Source: an uncultured Bacteroidia bacterium (GTDB lineage: Bacteria; Bacteroidota; Bacteroidia; Bacteroidales; CAJPTX01). Taken from it: 64,000 nt of DNA. Position 1 is the first letter of the stretch, and each line of letters starts with the position of its first letter. Below are positions 59,522 to 64,000 of the stretch, one piece after another. The notes under the pieces are model-generated. The model ran no database searches. It had not been told where the DNA came from and was given only the letters and a program-made list of their open reading frames with translations. The translations under genes and the position numbers were made by a program. The stretch is from the NCBI GenBank assembly GCA_947252645.1, contig CAMXWF010000012.1, forward strand, positions 32,367-96,366, read 5' to 3'.

Positions 59522-62500
59522 ATGGGATCAGGCATGTATCGTAAGATCGACCTGGTGGCAGGTTGGGGGCTGTTTGCCGTGGCATCGGCAGTCTACCTGC
59601 TGACCATGGAGGCCTCCGCGAGCTTCTGGGATTGCGGGGAGTTCATTGCGTGTGGCGACAAGCTCATGGTGGGGCATCCGCCGGGAGCGCCCTTCTTCAT
59701 GATGCTCATGCGCCTGTTCACCATGTTTGCGCCATCGCCGGAGTGCATAGGCATATTGGCCAACACAATGTCGGCCTTGGCCAGCGGGGCTACGGTCATG
59801 TTCCTCTACTGGACCATAGCCTACTTCGCGCGTAAGCTGGTGGTGCGCGGTGCATCGGGGGCCGAGGCGCCCGTTGAGCCTACGGGCTGGCAGACGGTGC
59901 TGATCGTGGGGGCCTCGGCGGTGGGGGCGCTGTGCTATACGTTTACCGACACCTTTTGGTTTTCCGCCGTGGAGGGGGAGGTCTATGCGCTCTCCTCGCT
60001 GTTCACGGCCGCGGTGTTCTGGGCCATCCTCAAGTGGGACGGTCAGGCCCACGAGCCCCATGCGGGGCGCTGGATAGTGCTGATTGCCTACTTGATGGGG
60101 CTTTCCATCGGTGTGCATCTGCTCAATCTGCTGGCCATCCCAGCCATCGTGCTGGTGTACTATTTCAGGAGCTACCACTACTCCCATTGGGGATTGGTGA
60201 AGGCCTTGTTGCTCGGCGCCGCGCTGCTGCTGGTGGTGCTCTACGGCGTTATCCAGGGGCTAGTGGTGCTGGCGGCCTATAGCGATCTGTTCTTTGTCAA
60301 CACGCTCCACGCACCGTTCTGGCTTGGGGCTTTTGTGTTTGGGTTCTTGCTGGTGGCGGCCATAGTGGTGGGGATAGTGATCACGCACAAGCGTCGGCAC
60401 GCCATGGCCAATCTGCTGCTCAACTGCTTTGCCATGCTCCTGTTGGGCTACTGCAGCTACGCCATGATCGTCATTCGCTCGGCGGCCGACCCCACGCTGG
60501 ATCAGAATGGGGTGGACGATCTGTTTGCCATGCAGGCCTACCTCAATCGTGAGCAATATGGTGATCGTCCTCTGCTCACGGGGCCCTACTTCAATGCGCA
60601 GCCCATCGATATCAAGGAGGGTGCCTGGGTCTATGCGCGGCGGGGTGACCGCTACGTGCGGGTGCGCCGCAAGTTCTCCTTGAAATACGATGACCGCATG
60701 ACCACGATTTTCCCGCGCATGTGGAGCAGCGAGCCGGCCCATGTGCAGGGCTACAAGTCGTGGGTTGGCATCAAGGGCAGGCCGGTCAAGGTCTCGGCGC
60801 CTGGCGGCGAGCAGAAGGTGGAGTATGTGCCCACGTTTGGGGAGAATTTGGTTTTCTTCTTCCGCTATCAGCTGGGCTACATGTACTGGCGCTACTTCAT
60901 GTGGAACTTCAGCGGTCGGCAAAACGATTACCAGGGCTATGGGGTGGATGCGTGTCGTGGTAACTGGATTACGGGTATTCCCTTGCTCGACAATCTGCGC
61001 CTAGGCGACCAGTCGCTGCTGCCGAGCCATTACCGCAACAACCGGGGGCGCAACGCCTACTACATGCTCCCGCTCTTGCTGGGCTTGCTGGGGCTGGTGT
61101 ACCACTTCCGCCGTAGGCCCCAGGAGGCCAGCGTGGTGCTATGCCTGTTCGTCTTGACGGGGATAGCCATCGTGGTCTACTTGAATCAGAAGCCCTATGA
61201 GCCCCGGGAGCGCGACTACTCGTACGCGGGTAGCTTCTATGCCTACGCCGTTTGGGTGGGGCTGGGGGTGGTGGCGCTGGCCCAGGAGGTACTGGTGCCC
61301 CTGCTTAAGCGCCGGGTGGGGGTCTCGGCCGCCATTGCGCTCAGCCTCTTGGGGGTGCCCGTGCTGATGGCCAGCGAGAACTGGGACGATCACGATCGCT
61401 CCAATCGCTACATCGCCGTGGACTTCGCCAAGAATATGCTTTCCTCCTGCGAGCAGGGTGGGGTGCTCTTCACGTACGCAGACAACGACACCTTCCCCCT
61501 CTGGTATGCGCTGGAGGCCGAGGGCTATCGCAACGACCTGCGTATATGCAACCTCACCTACCTCTCGGGCGATTGGTATATGGATGTGATGGCTCGTAAG
61601 GCCTACGGGAGCGATCCCTTGCCGTTTGGCATGAAGCGCAGCCAGTACTGCGAGGGGGTGAACGACCGCGTGCTGGTGGCCAGGGCCCTTGGGCGACCCG
61701 TGAGCCTGAGCCAGGCGATGGAGTTTGTTCTCAGCGATGATCCGCGTACCAAGATCAAGAGCCAGTATGTGGGCGAGCCCGATGTGGCGTACTTCCCCAG
61801 CGATTCGCTATACCAGGTGCTTCCGGCGGGAACGCGAGAGGCCTACCCGGCGCAATTCAGCGCGTTGACCAAGGACACGGTCTACTTCGTGCCGGGCGGC
61901 AAGTCCATGTATCGCAACGGGCTGGCGGTCTATGGGCTGCTCAATCAGAATAGCTGGCGGCGTAAGCTCTACTACTCGCCCCTGCTGCCCAAGGAGATGG
62001 AGTGGGGGCTGAATCGTTTTTTTGCCCGACGCGGGACGGTCAATTCCATTGTGCCCTACAGCCATCCGCAGGAGGTGAGCGTGGTGGATACGGCCAATTC
62101 CTACGACCTGCTGATGAACCGCTACAGCTTCCGGGGCATAGCCGATCCGAGGATCTACGTGGATGAGACGTGCAAGCGCAATATCCAGTTCTACCTACAG
62201 GCCTTTGCGCAGACTGGGCGGGCTTTGCTTTCGGGCGGAGATACCGTCAAGGCGCGGGCGGTGGCTGAGCGGGCTCTGGCTGTGTTGCCGCCCGAGAAGG
62301 TGGATTGGGACTACGATTGGCTCGACATCATCCGCGTGCTCTACGGGAGCCGGAGCGAGTTGGCCCACACATCCCTGCTTGCGTATTCCCGAGAGTGCGT
62401 CCAGATGCTGCGGTTTGTCTACATGGCCCGTGAGGATGTTCAGCGTCGCGTGGCTCGCGATGCCCAGGTGGCCTTCTCGGTGCTCTCCTACCTGCGCCAG

Positions 62501-62575
62501 ATGGCTGGGGAATTTGGGGATCAGGAGGCGGTGGATGAAATCGACAGCTACGGGGTGCTTGAGCGGAATTCATGA
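59522..62575 (+). CDS. DUF2723 membrane glycosyltransferase-like protein
   Basis: A 1017-residue integral membrane protein. The start (GWGLFAVASAVYLLTMEASASFWDCGEFIACGDKLMVGHPPGAPFFMMLMRLFTM) is the hallmark of DUF2723, whose acidic DCGE loop matches the catalytic region of GT-C O-mannosyltransferase-like enzymes and of eukaryotic TMEM260. About 11 helices occupy the first 300 and the 480-620 regions, with soluble loops between. The second half (NYRIAVDFAKNMLSSCEQGGVLFTYADNDTFPLWY, then a CNLTYLSGDWYMD stretch) is a globular domain typical of the Bacteroidota form. A role in protein O-glycosylation is inferred. It overlaps the next gene by 4 bases (ATGA). Confidence 0.9.
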   Translation: MGSGMYRKIDLVAGWGLFAVASAVYLLTMEASASFWDCGEFIACGDKLMVGHPPGAPFFMMLMRLFTMFAPSPECIGILANTMSALASGATVMFLYWTIAYFARKLVVRGASGAEAPVEPTGWQTVLIVGASAVGALCYTFTDTFWFSAVEGEVYALSSLFTAAVFWAILKWDGQAHEPHAGRWIVLIAYLMGLSIGVHLLNLLAIPAIVLVYYFRSYHYSHWGLVKALLLGAALLLVVLYGVIQGLVVLAAYSDLFFVNTLHAPFWLGAFVFGFLLVAAIVVGIVITHKRRHAMANLLLNCFAMLLLGYCSYAMIVIRSAADPTLDQNGVDDLFAMQAYLNREQYGDRPLLTGPYFNAQPIDIKEGAWVYARRGDRYVRVRRKFSLKYDDRMTTIFPRMWSSEPAHVQGYKSWVGIKGRPVKVSAPGGEQKVEYVPTFGENLVFFFRYQLGYMYWRYFMWNFSGRQNDYQGYGVDACRGNWITGIPLLDNLRLGDQSLLPSHYRNNRGRNAYYMLPLLLGLLGLVYHFRRRPQEASVVLCLFVLTGIAIVVYLNQKPYEPRERDYSYAGSFYAYAVWVGLGVVALAQEVLVPLLKRRVGVSAAIALSLLGVPVLMASENWDDHDRSNRYIAVDFAKNMLSSCEQGGVLFTYADNDTFPLWYALEAEGYRNDLRICNLTYLSGDWYMDVMARKAYGSDPLPFGMKRSQYCEGVNDRVLVARALGRPVSLSQAMEFVLSDDPRTKIKSQYVGEPDVAYFPSDSLYQVLPAGTREAYPAQFSALTKDTVYFVPGGKSMYRNGLAVYGLLNQNSWRRKLYYSPLLPKEMEWGLNRFFARRGTVNSIVPYSHPQEVSVVDTANSYDLLMNRYSFRGIADPRIYVDETCKRNIQFYLQAFAQTGRALLSGGDTVKARAVAERALAVLPPEKVDWDYDWLDIIRVLYGSRSELAHTSLLAYSRECVQMLRFVYMAREDVQRRVARDAQVAFSVLSYLRQMAGEFGDQEAVDEIDSYGVLERNS

Positions 62576-63258
62576 AGAACCTGAGTCCCCCGCGGTGGGT
62601 AGATCGGCTGATTCCTGGGGTGACGTGGCGTTTGCCCAACACGGAGAATCAGGTATTTCTGACGTTTGACGATGGCCCTGTGCCCGGGGTGACAGACTGG
62701 GTGCTCGATCGTTTGGCCGAGCGCAATATCCGGGCCACCTTTTTCTGCCTTGGGCGCAATGCCGAGGCCTACCCGCATCTGCTGGCCCGCATCCGCGAGG
62801 AGGGACACGCCGTGGGCAACCACACGTATAGCCACCTCGCGGGCTTTGCCACGACCAGTAGGGGCTACTATGCCGATGTGGCCCTGGCCAATGCCATTCT
62901 GCACGCCCAGCTCTTCCGTCCGCCCTATGGGCGCATTTGGCCCCAGCAGCTCCGCATGATGCGGAGTCGCTTCCGGGTGGTGCTCTGGACGGTGCTGAGC
63001 ATGGATTACAGCTTTCGCCTCTCCCCGTGGGAGTGTAGCCAGATTGTGGAGCGCCGTACGCGCAGTGGCGATATCATCGTGTTTCACGATTCCTACCGGG
63101 CTGAGCGCAATTTGCGCTACGCCTTGCCCCACGCGCTCGACTGCCTGCTGGCGGCGGGTTTTCGCTTCGCGCCCATCGTGGAGCCGCTCTTTAGCGTAGC
63201 ACCCATGGCCTTGCCGACGCCCCTTGTGCTCGAGCCCACGCCTCTCCGGCTGGATTGA
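62572..63258 (+). CDS. Polysaccharide deacetylase (NodB-like)
   Basis: A 228-residue carbohydrate esterase family 4 protein. The NodB core is complete: FLTFDDGP (metal-binding Asp pair, residues about 29-36), IRATFFCLGRNAE, EGHAVGNHTYSHLAG (H-x-x-x-H at about 84-88), LFRPPYGRI and a C-terminal SGDIIVFHDS. It removes N-acetyl groups from glycans such as peptidoglycan or exopolysaccharide. No signal peptide is evident, so the substrate is probably cytoplasmic or the start lies elsewhere. Its ATGA overlap with the DUF2723 gene means the two are made together. Confidence 0.93.
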   Translation: MKNLSPPRWVDRLIPGVTWRLPNTENQVFLTFDDGPVPGVTDWVLDRLAERNIRATFFCLGRNAEAYPHLLARIREEGHAVGNHTYSHLAGFATTSRGYYADVALANAILHAQLFRPPYGRIWPQQLRMMRSRFRVVLWTVLSMDYSFRLSPWECSQIVERRTRSGDIIVFHDSYRAERNLRYALPHALDCLLAAGFRFAPIVEPLFSVAPMALPTPLVLEPTPLRLD

Positions 63259-63549
63259 GCGCATCGGCTTCCACCGTGCCCCCCAAGGCACGGGGTTTCA
63301 GCGCTTGTAGCTTTGGCCTGCCTGGGGGGAACCCTGCGGCGTTTGCCCTGAAATGGAGCTGCTCTACGCCGCAAGTTGCAGTAAGAAATGCAACTTTGAC
63401 GCAAAGGGGGACAAGATACAAGGTGAAGTAAAAAGAGGAGGAGGCAAAATGCCCCCTCCCTTCCCCGGTTGGAACCGTATCCGCACCTCTATGGCCTTCT
63501 TTTAAGTGCCATACCAACTACGGGGCACGGACACATTTTCAGCGCGCCA
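63259..63549. other. Gap after the deacetylase gene
   Basis: Nearly 300 bases without a gene. GTGCCCCCCAAGGCACG near 63271-63287 could form a weak hairpin (GTGCC-CCCCAA-GGCAC). A T-run does not follow closely, so I do not call a terminator. Confidence 0.35.
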
Positions 63550-63569
63550 AGGTGTACGATTTCCGCGAT

Positions 63570-63927
63570 GTACGCACAGGAGCAATCGCAAGTGCAGGTT
63601 GCCAAGGCCCTAGGGCGCGACAAATCGGTCATCTGCCGCGAGCTCAGGCGCAACCGCCACGAGTGGGGCAACTACGCCTACAGGGATGCGCAGCAGCAGG
63701 CGGAGATCCGCAAGGAGCGGGTGCGCCGGGAGGGTCTGTGGCCGCCCGAGCAGATCGCGGGCCGCTGCAGGGTCCAGGGCATCCCCATGGTGGGCGCCGC
63801 GCGCATCTACGAGTTCATCCGCAAGGACAGGGCCGAGGAAAAAACTTGGGTACAAAAGCCTAACGAAGTGTTTTGCGCATCGTTGCTGTCGCAGCAGAAG
63901 TTGCATTTGCTGGTGCAATCTGCCTGA
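63570..63927 (+). pseudogene. IS30-type transposase fragment
   Basis: The frame contains QSQVQVAKALGRDKSVICRELRRN, which matches the N-terminal HTH_38 of IS30-family transposases (S--QIA--LGR--STI-REL-RN), then a YAYRDAQQQAEIRKERVRR stretch and WPPEQIAGRCR, the conserved WSPEQIA motif. After about 63840 the family similarity stops and the sequence continues with KTWVQKPNEVFCAS, unrelated; the DDE catalytic part is missing. It is a truncated N-terminal remnant. No terminal inverted repeats could be identified. The frame begins earlier, but the start is not resolvable. Confidence 0.75.
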
Positions 63928-64000
63928 CCTCTCTACGCGGTGTGCCGCTGGCGCAGTATGAAAATACGACAGGTATGCCAACTGTAGGGCTAGCTCTTGA

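Noticed and set aside
63271..63287. GTGCC/GGCAC hairpin after the deacetylase gene
   Set aside because: Only 5 bp of stem and no following T-tract; not convincing as a terminator.
1..64000. tRNA, rRNA and CRISPR features
   Set aside because: Gaps were read for the T-loop pattern GTTCGAATC and for regularly spaced repeats; none was found.

Overview
The window reads as a GC-rich chromosomal segment of a member of the Bacteroidota, most likely order Bacteroidales. The evidence is: the gene orders rpsF-rpsR-rplI, DUF4271-hemD-rnpA-yidD and ileS-lspA; -7 promoter boxes of the Bacteroidota form TAnnTTTG; two BspA-like leucine-rich-repeat proteins ending in type IX secretion (T9SS) type A sorting domains; a DUF2723 membrane glycosyltransferase; and a TonB-dependent-receptor-like barrel beside large TPR proteins. 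I could not place it to a genus. No tRNA, rRNA or CRISPR array was found.

Layout. 1-107: 3' end of trxB. 1035-2948: dnaK with a strong terminator. 3138-9055: a lipoprotein, a YfcH-type SDR, the minus-strand set DUF4271/hemD/rnpA/yidD, a CapA-family protein and rnhB. 9012-11699: a PepSY membrane protein and a TPM-domain protein. 12044-14621: rpsF-rpsR-rplI, purE and rsmA. 14638-20809: a six-gene minus-strand export operon (TolC, lipoprotein HlyD-type adaptor, two ABC ATPases, two ABC-2 permeases). Upstream of it lie a protein resembling an orphan subtilase propeptide, a lipoprotein MsrB and a small outer-membrane barrel. 22940-35271: a long minus-strand run ileS-lspA-radC-TPR-TPR-barrel-O-antigen-ligase-like. 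35351-45733: three methyl-accepting chemotaxis proteins interspersed with an LCM-type methyltransferase, a small UDG-like protein and a SPOR lipoprotein.

45734-59220 is an accessory region. It holds a type IIG-like restriction-methylase gene whose original start is cut by an amber codon, an AbiE-type toxin-antitoxin pair, two BspA-like surface proteins with an AAA-ATPase/PD-(D/E)XK gene between them, and decayed copies of the methylase 5' end and a BspA 3' end. Composition shifts to AT-rich inside the methylase specificity region, in the AbiE pair and in the first BspA gene, which suggests transfer. A structured ~90-100-bp repeat with covarying stems lies on each side of the first BspA gene. 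It is the best candidate in the window for something undescribed. After 59220 the backbone resumes with xseB, a DUF2723 protein and a polysaccharide deacetylase. The window closes with a fragment of an IS30-type transposase.

How the parts work together: much of the window concerns the cell envelope (export operon, O-antigen ligase, barrel/TPR set, lipoprotein signal peptidase, DUF2723 glycosyltransferase with deacetylase, T9SS cargo). The 46-59 kb part combines defence-like genes with surface proteins.
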